Origin: Rhodocyclaceae bacterium
GTDB taxonomy: Bacteria > Pseudomonadota > Gammaproteobacteria > Burkholderiales > Usitatibacteraceae
Assembly: GCA_020247395.1 (NCBI GenBank)
Contig: JADCJC010000038.1
Span: 1 to 64,000 of the forward strand
Direction: 5' to 3'
DNA length: 64,000 bases
The notes under the pieces are model-generated. The model saw only the letters and a list, made by a program, of their open reading frames with translations. It had not been told where the DNA came from and did not search any database. The first letter of the stretch is position 1; each line of letters starts with the position of its first letter. The position numbers and the translations under genes were made by a program. Positions 28,023 to 34,830 of the stretch are shown here, piece after piece.

Positions 28023-28051
28023 TTGACGTGGTACATTTAGGGGAATACAAT
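28023..28051 (+). promoter_or_regulatory. sigma70 promoter of TonB receptor 2
   Basis: TTGACG (28023-28028), a 17-bp spacer and TACAAT (28046-28051): five of six consensus bases in each hexamer with ideal spacing. The operator starts at the very next base, placing it over the transcription start. Confidence 0.75.
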
Positions 28052-28063
28052 TTGTCCGGACAA
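28052..28063. promoter_or_regulatory. GntR-type operator, copy 3
   Basis: TTGTCCGGACAA, a perfect 12-bp palindrome with the same core as the two copies at the mmgE/prpD promoter. It directly follows the -10 box, so a bound repressor would block open-complex formation or escape. This ties the receptor to the regulon of the enzymes. Confidence 0.75.
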
Positions 28064-28172
28064 CTTCGCTGGCTGGTGCGGAAATTGATACCGTGCGCCG
28101 CGTCGTTGAAAAAAAGTGAAGCTCATAATCACTACAATCGCAACTACCGCTGCATTTTTTCCGGAGGCATCT

Positions 28173-30845
28173 ATGAAGATAAAAAACATCACCCAGGCAG
28201 TCGGGCTGGCAATGGCAGGTTCGATGATTGCCGCCACATCGGCGTTTGCCCAGGGCGCTGTCAAGGTCGAGAAGATCGAAGTCACCGGCTCGAACATCAA
28301 GCGCGCCGACGTCGAGGGGCCGCTGCCGGTGTTAGTCATCACGCGTGAAGAAATCGACCGCAGTGCTGTGGCCACGGTTGGCGACTTTGTGCGCGGCCTT
28401 ACCGTCAACTCGGGTGGTAGCGGCAACGAATCCAACATCAGCAACCAGTCTGGTGCATCGGGCGTATCGCTGCGCGGCCTCGGGCAAAAATCGACGCTGG
28501 TGCTGATCAACGGACGCCGCATGGCGAATCATGCATTTGCGCGTAACAATCAGGATACCTTTGTCGACTTGAACTCCATCCCGAAGGGCGCGATTGAACG
28601 TATCGAAGTGTTGAAGGATGGGGCATCGGCAGTGTATGGCTCTGACGCAATCGGTGGCGTGGTGAACTTCATCATGCGCAAGGATTACCAGGGCATTCAG
28701 TTCGGCGCAGACGCCGGGCGCCGTAGCGATGGTGGCCTCAACGAGCGGAATGTAAACATCAGCGGCGGCGTCGGCAGCTTGGCTAAAGACAAGTACAACA
28801 TCTTTGGTGTTGTCGATTACTTCCACCGCGACCGCATGCTGCTATCCGATAGCAAATGGGTGGGAGACGGAAACTACTCCCGTTATGTTGGTGGCGCACT
28901 ATTTAATAACTTCCTGACGTCCTCAGCGGGTACGTGGGTATCGGTGGCACCAGACCCGGCGTTCTCGCCGACGAGTTTGACAGTACAGCCCACAGGCGTC
29001 CCGGGTGGCGTGCGCCGTCAGGCATTCACCACGTGCATGGGCAACGGCTTCCGCTTGAACCTCGGCGCGATCCCGGCAGCACCATTCTTCACGACTGGTA
29101 CGATTTGCGCAGGCTCGCTGACTCCTTTCATCGTCGCCTACCCTGAGCAAACGCGTGTGGGCGGCATGGCACGCGGTAACTTTGAGTTGTCGGGTGGCAC
29201 CAACGCGTTCTTCGAAGCGCAGTACGCGCAGAACAAAACCAATTTTATTTCGCAGCCGCAGACGATGACGCAGTCGTCGCAAGTGTTTGATCCGGCCACG
29301 CAGACGGCGCGCCTCTACAACGTGCGTATTCCGGCAACCAACCCTTCCAACCCTTTCGGTCGCGCATACCAACTGCGCTACACCTTCTTTGACGTTGGCG
29401 CGGTGCAAAACGACATCAAAACCGACGCTTACCGCGTGCTCGGTGGCTTTAATGGAACTGCGGGACGCTGGGAATGGGATGGTGCGATTGGTGTTTCGCA
29501 GAGTAAGATAAACGAAAAGCGTCAGAATCAGGTTGATGCTGATGCGCTACAGCTCGCGATTCAGAACGGCACGTACAACTTCTTAGCGCCCACTCCGGCG
29601 CAAACGGCGGCAATTCGTGTGAGCACCGAGCGCAACTCGACGTCTGATCTTGCCTTTGGTGACATCAAAGCCACCACCACCATTGGCAAACTCGATGGCG
29701 GGGATATTGGCTTCGCGATGGGTCTCGACGCTCGCCGCGAGAAGTTTAACGACCAACCTGATCCGCTCACGCGCACTGGGCGTCTGCTTGGCACGGGTTC
29801 GTCGATCACCAACGGCTCGCGCAATGTCGTCGCGGCATTTGCCGAAGTCAGCGCACCGTTCACCAAGGCGGTTGAACTTGTCGCTGCGGCTCGTGCGGAC
29901 CGCTACAGCGACTTTGGTAGCGCTGTCTCTCCGAAAGTCGGCCTGAAATGGTCACCTAGCAAGGATGTATTGGTGCGCATGTCGTATAACCGAGGGTTCC
30001 GCGCGCCGACCCTCGTGGAGAATACACAGTCGACGACATTGAGCCTCACCACGCTCACTGGTCTCGGTGCAACTGGTGGCACTGCTGTGATCTTGCGCGG
30101 CAACCCTAACCTCAAACCTGAGAGGTCCGAATCGTCTTCGATTGGTGCCGTTTGGGATCCGATTAAAGACTTGTCGCTGTCGTTGGATTGGTACAAGATC
30201 GATCAGCGCGACCTTATCTCCATCAACGGCGCGGGCTTTATCGCCAACAACGCCGCGCTCTTTCCGAACGCTATCGTTCGCGATTCCGCTGGCTTGATCA
30301 CCACGATTTTTGACGGCTACGTCAATGTGGCGCGTGTGTCCGTTGAGGGACTCGATGCGGAAGCACGCTGGGTCGTGCCATCCGCGTGGGGCTTCCCGGG
30401 CCGCTTGCAGGTGCGCTCAGTTGCTTCGTACCTGACTAACTTCAAACAGCCGCCGGCACGCGGCGCAAACTTGGTGCAGTATGCCGGCAACAACGGGTTA
30501 CAGGGCTCCCCGGGCCGTGGCGCGCTGCCGCGCGCAAAGGCGAAGTTGGGCTTCGATTGGGATTACAAAGGCTTCGCGGTGTCGGCTACGAGTAATTACA
30601 TTAGCGGTTATCGCCAACTGAACGCCACTATTATCCCGACGACGATTGGGAGCGTTGATTCGTACCTAACAACCGATTTGTCGTTGTCCTACACCTACGC
30701 TAAGAAGCTGAAGTTTTATCTCAGTGCGCTTAACTTGGAAGACCGTCAGCCACCGTTTGATCCATCAACGTTTGGTTGGGATTCAACCCTCTATGACCTG
30801 CGTGGTCGTTACTTCCGCGGCGGGTTTCAATACACGTTCAAATAA
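28173..30845 (+). CDS. TonB-dependent outer-membrane receptor 2 (catabolic locus)
   Basis: 890 residues from ATG 28173, preceded by GGAGG five bases upstream; the frame extends 19 codons further without a ribosome site. Signal peptide ends near TSAFAQ (about residue 27), then TonB-box-like VEKIEVTGSNIKRA. Plug signatures: SLRGLGQKSTLVLINGRRM and RIEVLKDGASAVYGSDAIGGVVNFIM. The barrel contains SYNRGFRAPTLVEN and ends in GGFQYTFK. Like receptor 1 it is of the large Caulobacter/Xanthomonas type but is only loosely similar to it. The operator at its promoter suggests it takes up the compound handled by the 20927-27844 operon. A strong terminator follows. Confidence 0.95.
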   Translation: MKIKNITQAVGLAMAGSMIAATSAFAQGAVKVEKIEVTGSNIKRADVEGPLPVLVITREEIDRSAVATVGDFVRGLTVNSGGSGNESNISNQSGASGVSLRGLGQKSTLVLINGRRMANHAFARNNQDTFVDLNSIPKGAIERIEVLKDGASAVYGSDAIGGVVNFIMRKDYQGIQFGADAGRRSDGGLNERNVNISGGVGSLAKDKYNIFGVVDYFHRDRMLLSDSKWVGDGNYSRYVGGALFNNFLTSSAGTWVSVAPDPAFSPTSLTVQPTGVPGGVRRQAFTTCMGNGFRLNLGAIPAAPFFTTGTICAGSLTPFIVAYPEQTRVGGMARGNFELSGGTNAFFEAQYAQNKTNFISQPQTMTQSSQVFDPATQTARLYNVRIPATNPSNPFGRAYQLRYTFFDVGAVQNDIKTDAYRVLGGFNGTAGRWEWDGAIGVSQSKINEKRQNQVDADALQLAIQNGTYNFLAPTPAQTAAIRVSTERNSTSDLAFGDIKATTTIGKLDGGDIGFAMGLDARREKFNDQPDPLTRTGRLLGTGSSITNGSRNVVAAFAEVSAPFTKAVELVAAARADRYSDFGSAVSPKVGLKWSPSKDVLVRMSYNRGFRAPTLVENTQSTTLSLTTLTGLGATGGTAVILRGNPNLKPERSESSSIGAVWDPIKDLSLSLDWYKIDQRDLISINGAGFIANNAALFPNAIVRDSAGLITTIFDGYVNVARVSVEGLDAEARWVVPSAWGFPGRLQVRSVASYLTNFKQPPARGANLVQYAGNNGLQGSPGRGALPRAKAKLGFDWDYKGFAVSATSNYISGYRQLNATIIPTTIGSVDSYLTTDLSLSYTYAKKLKFYLSALNLEDRQPPFDPSTFGWDSTLYDLRGRYFRGGFQYTFK

Positions 30846-30893
30846 GCAGGCGACGCTGTAGCGTGTTTTGCTTCAGCGTTCGTCGTAAACAGG

Positions 30894-30930
30894 ATACCCG
30901 CGATTAGATTTGCATCGCGGGTATTTTGTT
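30894..30930 (+). terminator. Rho-independent terminator after TonB receptor 2
   Basis: An 11-bp perfect stem, ATACCCGCGAT with ATCGCGGGTAT, around a 9-nt loop, followed by TTTGTT. It lies 49 bp past the receptor stop codon. Confidence 0.88.
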
Positions 30931-30931
30931 T

Positions 30932-30944
30932 GGGTATCCGGAAT
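30932..30944 (+). repeat. Partial copy of the ISL3-like element end
   Basis: GGGTATCCGGAAT here matches the first 13 bases of the right inverted repeat at 33015-33040 read inward. A further ATTCCGGAAT-like motif lies near 30985-30995. These look like extra end or transposase-binding sequences, perhaps left from an earlier insertion beside the terminator. Confidence 0.45.
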
Positions 30945-31034
30945 TTGGCGTTGAACTGGCAATCATGAGCAAGCGATTGTCGTACTGAATTCCGGAATTG
31001 ACTGTTGAATCTGTCGGAATACAATGCTTCCGTA

Positions 31035-31056
31035 ATCCGGAATATTGTGTGGAATT
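31035..31056 (+). repeat. Left 22-bp inverted repeat
   Basis: Reads ATCCGGAATATTGTGTGG and four more bases, exactly complementary to 33015-33036. The four outer bases (CGTA) differ from those of the right end (GGGT), so the extreme left tip appears mutated. Confidence 0.85.
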
Positions 31057-31076
31057 AAACCTCGACAGGTGATACT

Positions 31077-31334
31077 TTGAGCATCCTCCGTTCCTCGGAC
31101 ATCCTGCACCTCCCGCGCCTGCGCGTGTTGTCATTAAAAGACTCAGGTGACTTTTACACGGTTCAGGCAGAAGGAACGGTCCAACCTACCGCTTGCCCAC
31201 ATTGTGGCAACGTCGGGCTATTCGGCCATGGCTCGCAACTTCAGAAATTCATCGATACGCCGACACATGGCAAGCGGCTGCTGATTGAAATTGAGCGCAA
31301 ACGATACCGCTGCAAAGATTTGCCTGCTTTTTGA
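31077..31334 (+). pseudogene. Truncated ISL3-family transposase, zinc-finger domain only
   Basis: 85 codons from a TTG start 20 bp inside the left repeat. Residues about 39-80 match the N-terminal zinc finger of ISL3 transposases: CPHCG, then FGHGS, IDTPTHGKRLLIEIERKRYRCKD. The second Cys pair of the finger is cut: after RYRCKD the expected C-G-x-x-F is replaced by LPAF and a stop. Intact family members have about 400-430 residues with a DDE catalytic domain, of which nothing remains. It cannot transpose by itself but might still bind the ends. Confidence 0.8.
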
Positions 31335-31457
31335 CACAATGGCCTGCAAGAATTCGCCAATGCATCTCTAGCGCAGTAATCGCCTGACTTGCCATTGGCG
31401 CATCTAGGTTGGCTGCTAGGCGTTCTAAATTCTGGGCCGAAGGACCGGGAAACAACC

Positions 31458-32117
31458 ATGCGAATTTCGAGATTACTCATCGCGGTGCTGTTGGCACCCA
31501 GCGTCGTCTTGGCGGAACCTCTTCCACCACCCGTTTTTCCTTTCGAGTCGGCAGTACCCGCAAAGAAAGTTGCGTACGATCCCATCCGCTATCTTCAATT
31601 GGGTCAGTTTAGGGTGGCCTTTGAAAAGACTACGCTGGACGAGGTTCTTCGACGGCTGGGCACAGGAAAAATTGCCCATATTGGAGATGCGTCCGAGAGC
31701 AACTATTGGCTTTGTTACACCTCAAACCAAGCCCAAAGTTCTTATCGGCTTTGGATTAGCTCGTCGGGCGAAATGGGCGGCCCGCAGCATAGCGTGACCC
31801 ACTTCGCGGCTGAACCGATCATGGCCAATGCATGGAAGTCTGATGAATGTCCGGAATTGCCGAAGCAGTTTCAGCGTGCCAGCCTCGACGGCAAGATATG
31901 GCTCAACACATCAGTTCGCGAAGTCGAGCGCGCTTTAGGCAAGCCCGCTTCAATCGAGTCAGATTGGCGTCGGTTCTACTTTGAGAAATCATTCATGCGA
32001 AAGAGTTCAACCGTGGGTGCGCCCAAAGAAGAGTGGACTGTGTCGAGCTGGCTGTATACAAAAGGTGCGAATGGAAGAATCACGCTCCTCGCTGCAGGTG
32101 TCATAACCAGTAACTGA
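31458..32117 (+). CDS. Periplasmic protein with two BamE/SmpA-like segments (passenger gene 1)
   Basis: 219 residues from ATG 31458, chosen because a clear signal peptide follows (MRISRLLIAVLLAPSVVLAE, cut near residue 20). Two segments share a pattern of small BamE-like domains: LGQFRVAFEKTTLDEVLRRLGTGKI and LDGKIWLNTSVREVERALGKPASI, each followed by a Tyr-rich strand (NYWLCYT; RRFYFEKSF). That resemblance is by eye. No enzyme motif, no lipobox. It lies inside the ISL3-like element and may affect the cell envelope; function unknown. Confidence 0.65.
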   Translation: MRISRLLIAVLLAPSVVLAEPLPPPVFPFESAVPAKKVAYDPIRYLQLGQFRVAFEKTTLDEVLRRLGTGKIAHIGDASESNYWLCYTSNQAQSSYRLWISSSGEMGGPQHSVTHFAAEPIMANAWKSDECPELPKQFQRASLDGKIWLNTSVREVERALGKPASIESDWRRFYFEKSFMRKSSTVGAPKEEWTVSSWLYTKGANGRITLLAAGVITSN

Positions 32118-32261
32118 ATCAGGCTAGCTCAACTCCTGCGAGGAATAGAATTAAAAACCGGCCAGAAGCGGCTGTTTAAGAATGGTCGCTGCACCCATCA
32201 CTTAACATTGGTCGCTTGTCGTTGGCTTAGATGAACGCTGCCCTCCGAACGGGATTCTGGA

Positions 32262-32510
32262 TTGGACATACTGATCATTGCGTTTCTAGGTAGCGCCGTA
32301 TCTGGCTGGGTTCGGCTAACGCCAATGAAAAAAAGGCACTTGAGGGAGGGCATTGCTTTTGCGATATCCGCCCTGTGCGGACTGCTTGGGTACCTGTGGA
32401 TAAGCCACCCAACCTCTCGTCTTGACTGGCCAATGATCGTCTTTGGCGTTACCTTCTTTTACGTCATGGGATGGTTTGTTGCGGCCTCGGCACGTCGAAG
32501 CGGACTGTAA
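32262..32510 (+). CDS. Small membrane protein (passenger gene 2)
   Basis: 82 residues from a TTG start. Three hydrophobic segments, about 2-14, 28-48 and 54-74, with Lys/Arg-rich loops (MKKRHLREG; ASARRSG at the end). No recognised family. There is no clear Shine-Dalgarno sequence, so the start is uncertain; the next in-frame ATG is 20 codons in. It lies in the ISL3-like element between two other small genes. Confidence 0.45.
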   Translation: MDILIIAFLGSAVSGWVRLTPMKKRHLREGIAFAISALCGLLGYLWISHPTSRLDWPMIVFGVTFFYVMGWFVAASARRSGL

Positions 32511-32563
32511 GTGTGAACGGGCAGAATCGGCTGTTCCCATAGACTGCCTGATCAACCCCCTGA

Positions 32564-32809
32564 ATGATCGTTAATCTGTTCTCTTGGACTTGCTCGCTCG
32601 TGATCGCGGCAGCCATTAGTTTTTATAGTCAGGACCAACAGCTAGCGCGCCCCGCATTTTTGCTAGTCGCGCTGCTCATGCACCTTGCGCTTGTTCACGA
32701 GCATGGATACAAGCAATACGCGCGCAAGTCGCAGAGAGGTATCTTTGTGGCGTTTTATTTGCTGCCCTTGGCTACCGCTGCTGGGTTCGTGATAGCGCGA
32801 TTTGCGTAA
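32564..32809 (+). CDS. Small membrane protein (passenger gene 3)
   Basis: 81 residues from ATG 32564. Three hydrophobic segments (about 3-19, 29-45, 60-79), with the middle loop HEHGYKQYARKSQRG positively charged. No known family. It is the last passenger gene before the right inverted repeat. Passenger genes 2 and 3 have similar size and topology and could be cotranscribed. Confidence 0.5.
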   Translation: MIVNLFSWTCSLVIAAAISFYSQDQQLARPAFLLVALLMHLALVHEHGYKQYARKSQRGIFVAFYLLPLATAAGFVIARFA

Positions 32810-33111
32810 TTTCGAATACGCAGCTCGCAGCGAGCAAGCGAAGGTCCGCTTTCGGGAAAATCGTACAGCCGCTTTGGGTCAACGACGGCGGTTCCCGCTG
32901 CCGCAAAGCGGACATGCAGGAAGCCAATTCCACACTTGCTCTGAAAATTAGCCCTCGGTCGATTAGGCACTAAACAACAAATGAGTGAGAACCGTTTATT
33001 TGCACGGCCTAGCAAATTCCACACAATATTCCGGATACCCTTTTATTGTCTGGCGTTCGCGCCGGAACTTAGAGACCGAAATTTGTTTCTTGAACTCACG
33101 CAGCAGATAGG
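32810..33111. other. Right end of the ISL3-like element and flank
   Basis: About 300 bp with no gene. It contains 9-bp inverted arms GTCCGCTTT (32844-32852) and AAAGCGGAC (32905-32913), in a type of GCGG-rich spacer often found near small orphan genes, then the right terminal repeat (33015-33036) and about 75 bp of flank downstream of the minus-strand gene at 33112. Confidence 0.5.
33015..33036 (-). repeat. Right 22-bp inverted repeat
   Basis: Exact complement of 31035-31056. Four further outer bases, ACCC at 33037-33040, extend the end so that the tip reads GGGTATCC inward; this agrees with ISL3-family ends, which usually start with GG. Confidence 0.85.
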
Positions 33112-33354
33112 CTAACGCGCCCCGTATTGAGCGCGACGAATGTAGTGCGCGCTAGGTTGCGCCGTTAGTTGGGCGATGGTGTCCAGCGCTGCTGGAAACC
33201 CTGCATACTGCTCGCCACGCACGAAGTCATCGGGCGCTTCGGTAACATCGTCGATTGAAATGAATAGCGTCGTGGCGAGTTTCCGCATAATTTCTGCTTG
33301 CGGTGTCGAGTGATGCGCGTTGGCTGGCAGGAGGTAATCCGCTTGTCCGGACAT
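33112..33354 (-). CDS. Short protein with a DHFR/RibD-like start, probably a truncated remnant
   Basis: 80 residues from ATG 33354 (MSGQADYLLP...). An upstream GTG at 33369 overlaps tdk. From Met 23 on, MRKLATTLFISIDDVTEAPDDF resembles the N-terminus of RibD/dihydrofolate-reductase-like proteins (pattern MRKL..S.F.S.DGV.EAP), which are normally about 180-200 residues; here the match ends after about 22 residues. The real gene might start at ATG 33288. It lies 8 bp after tdk on the same strand and ends about 75 bp from the ISL3-like element, which may have caused the truncation. The first codons coincide with a TGTCCGGACA palindrome. Confidence 0.45.
   Translation of the reverse strand: MSGQADYLLPANAHHSTPQAEIMRKLATTLFISIDDVTEAPDDFVRGEQYAGFPAALDTIAQLTAQPSAHYIRRAQYGAR
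33343..33354. promoter_or_regulatory. GntR-type palindrome, copy 4 (uncertain)
   Basis: On the minus strand this reads ATGTCCGGACAA, identical to copies 1 and 2, and again begins with a candidate start codon. No -10 box sits in the corresponding place. It could be a true operator, a relic, or chance. Confidence 0.35.
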
Positions 33355-33362
33355 CTCTCGAA

Positions 33363-33929
33363 TCAGCACTTGCCGGTATAAAACCGCCGCGCGCAGACTG
33401 CTTCGTAGCGGTCGTTTCCGCCGATTTCAACCTGTGCACCTTCGGTAATGCGATTTCCCGAAGCGTCAAGACGCACGTTCATCGTGGCCTTGCGGCCACA
33501 TCGGCAAATCGTTTTCATCTCCTCCAGATCATCGGCCAATGTGAGCAGCGCCTTGGAGCCGGGAAACGGCTTGCCTTGGAAGTCGCTGCGCAGCCCGTAG
33601 CAGATCACCGGGGTAGATGAAGTGTGCGCTAAACGATGAAGCTGTGTGACCTGCGCCTCGCTCAGGAATTGAGCCTCGTCGATGAGGACGCATGAGGGAG
33701 TCGGCTTGGCACCGTAGATCGTGGCGAAATTGGTCTCGGCGGTGAAGGTCGCCGCATCACGGGTGACGCCCAGCCGCGAGGTTACGTTGCCGACGCCGTA
33801 ACGATCATCGACGCGAGCAGTGTAGAGGTCAACTGACTGGCCGCGCTCCTCATAGTTGTGCGCAACCTGTAACAACGAAGTTGATTTGCCAGCGTTCATC
33901 GCGGCGAAGCGGAAATAGAGTTTGGCCAA
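33363..33929 (-). CDS. tdk: Thymidine kinase, type II
   Basis: 188 residues. Phosphorylates thymidine with ATP in pyrimidine salvage. The start is TTG 33929: an in-frame TAG lies two codons upstream and the next Met is inside the P-loop. Motifs: YFRFAAMNAGKSTSLLQ (P-loop about 9-20), the catalytic Glu in CVLIDEAQFL, ICRCG plus YEAVCARRF for the structural zinc, and the lasso and substrate-loop sequence near the end. Length is normal for bacterial TK1-like enzymes. It is followed by the short DHFR-like fragment. Confidence 0.95.
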   Translation of the reverse strand: MAKLYFRFAAMNAGKSTSLLQVAHNYEERGQSVDLYTARVDDRYGVGNVTSRLGVTRDAATFTAETNFATIYGAKPTPSCVLIDEAQFLSEAQVTQLHRLAHTSSTPVICYGLRSDFQGKPFPGSKALLTLADDLEEMKTICRCGRKATMNVRLDASGNRITEGAQVEIGGNDRYEAVCARRFYTGKC

Positions 33930-34040
33930 TTTCTAACTCGTAACAGTGGACGGCAGATGGACAGAGGCTAGGGTGCCAATGGTGGCCGCGCAGACCTGAG
34001 CATGGGCGGCAGTTTACCGTCGCCACGTGCGTGGCTGTGC

Positions 34041-34658
34041 CTACATCGTCCGCACTACCCCCACCACGAGACCTTCGATATCAAGTGTTTGTTTGGAGAG
34101 ATCCACCACAATCGGCAGGTAATCGGCATTCTCCGCCACGAGGAAGGCTTGTTTACCTTTGACCTTCAAGCGTTTGACCGTGGCATCACCTTCAACACGT
34201 GCCACCACAATCTGGCCATTACGCGCCTGTTGGGTTTTGTGCACAGCAAGCCAGTCGCCGTCCATGATGCCGATATCCTTCATGCTCATGCCCTTCACCT
34301 GCAGGAGATAGTCTGCACGTGGCTGAAACATCAAAGGACTGACGGGATAACGGCCAATCATGTTTTCCGCAGCGAGGATTGGTGAACCAGCGGCCACACT
34401 GCCGATGAGCGGCAGGCCATACTCTTCATCGTTGGCGGCAGTTTCTTCGCCCAAGATGCGAATGCCGCGTGATGAGCCGGGCAACATTTCAATAGCGCCC
34501 TTGCGCTCCAAGGTGCGAAGGTGTTCCTCAGCGGCATTCGGTGAGCGGAAGCCCAACGCCGCGCAAATTTCGGCGCGTGTCGGCGGCATACCATTCTCCG
34601 CAATCCATTGTTTTAGGAAGTCTAGAATTTCTTGCTGGCGTACGGTTAAATTTTCCAT
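34041..34658 (-). CDS. lexA: LexA repressor
   Basis: 205 residues from ATG 34658 ([19 protein letters not shown]). SOS master repressor. Winged helix-turn-helix in residues 1-70 ([23 protein letters not shown]). The self-cleavage site is Ala90-Gly91 in [11 protein letters not shown]; the catalytic dyad is Ser125 in [10 protein letters not shown] and Lys162 in [10 protein letters not shown]. Residues and spacing match E. coli LexA (202 aa). An SOS box lies 3 bp upstream of the start codon, so it should repress itself. A 12-codon in-frame extension runs through that box and was not used. Confidence 0.98.
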   Translation of the reverse strand: MENLTVRQQEILDFLKQWIAENGMPPTRAEICAALGFRSPNAAEEHLRTLERKGAIEMLPGSSRGIRILGEETAANDEEYGLPLIGSVAAGSPILAAENMIGRYPVSPLMFQPRADYLLQVKGMSMKDIGIMDGDWLAVHKTQQARNGQIVVARVEGDATVKRLKVKGKQAFLVAENADYLPIVVDLSKQTLDIEGLVVGVVRTM

Positions 34659-34660
34659 GA

Positions 34661-34676
34661 CTGGCTTTTTATACAG
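34661..34676. promoter_or_regulatory. LexA (SOS) box
   Basis: CTGG-N8-ACAG on the plus strand, i.e. CTGT-N8-CCAG on the lexA strand: one mismatch to the consensus CTGT-N8-ACAG, with a T-rich centre. Its position directly before lexA is the classical autoregulation site. The divergent phosphatase gene starts 155 bp away and could be affected. Confidence 0.75.
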
Positions 34677-34830
34677 TTTTCGTGCGTTTTGCAAGTCTTT
34701 TTTTCCGGCGGTGCCGTTTACGGCGCATCCCGAGCCGGGTGTTCAGCACTTTTGTCATGTGGTTCGGCTATCCTTAAGAATTCGCCGGTCACCGCCGTCC
34801 CCGTTTTTCACCCACCTTCAGGAAGTCCGC

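Larger units (their letters stand above)
27845..28172. other. Control region of TonB receptor 2
   Basis: 328 bp without a gene. In order: about 150 bp of featureless sequence, a stem-loop at 27998-28021, a strong sigma70 promoter (28023-28051), a TTGTCCGGACAA operator (28052-28063) and a leader of about 110 nt ending in a good ribosome site. A short open frame in the receptor frame starts at 28116 but lacks a ribosome site. Confidence 0.6.
31035..33036. mobile_element. ISL3-derived element carrying passenger genes
   Basis: 22-bp perfect inverted repeats, left 31035-31056 and right 33015-33036, bound about 2.0 kb. The inward sequence starts ATCCGGAATATTGTGTGG. Just inside the left end lies the N-terminal zinc finger of an ISL3-family transposase (31077-31334); the helix-turn-helix and DDE domains are absent. 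The rest is occupied by three small genes unrelated to transposition. No flanking 8-bp direct repeat is evident. It looks like a non-autonomous derivative whose transposase core was replaced by cargo. Confidence 0.65.

Noticed and set aside
27446-28036. 196-codon minus-strand frame overlapping the MFS 3' end and the receptor control region
   Set aside because: It runs through the MFS gene and the stem-loop next to the promoter; the product has no recognisable domain. The 27850-27990 part might be a gene relic but nothing is identifiable.
31458-32913. Integron-cassette interpretation of the three small genes
   Set aside because: I could not find attC-like sites with the R'/R'' core pairs between the genes; the bounding inverted repeats and the ISL3 zinc finger explain the block better.
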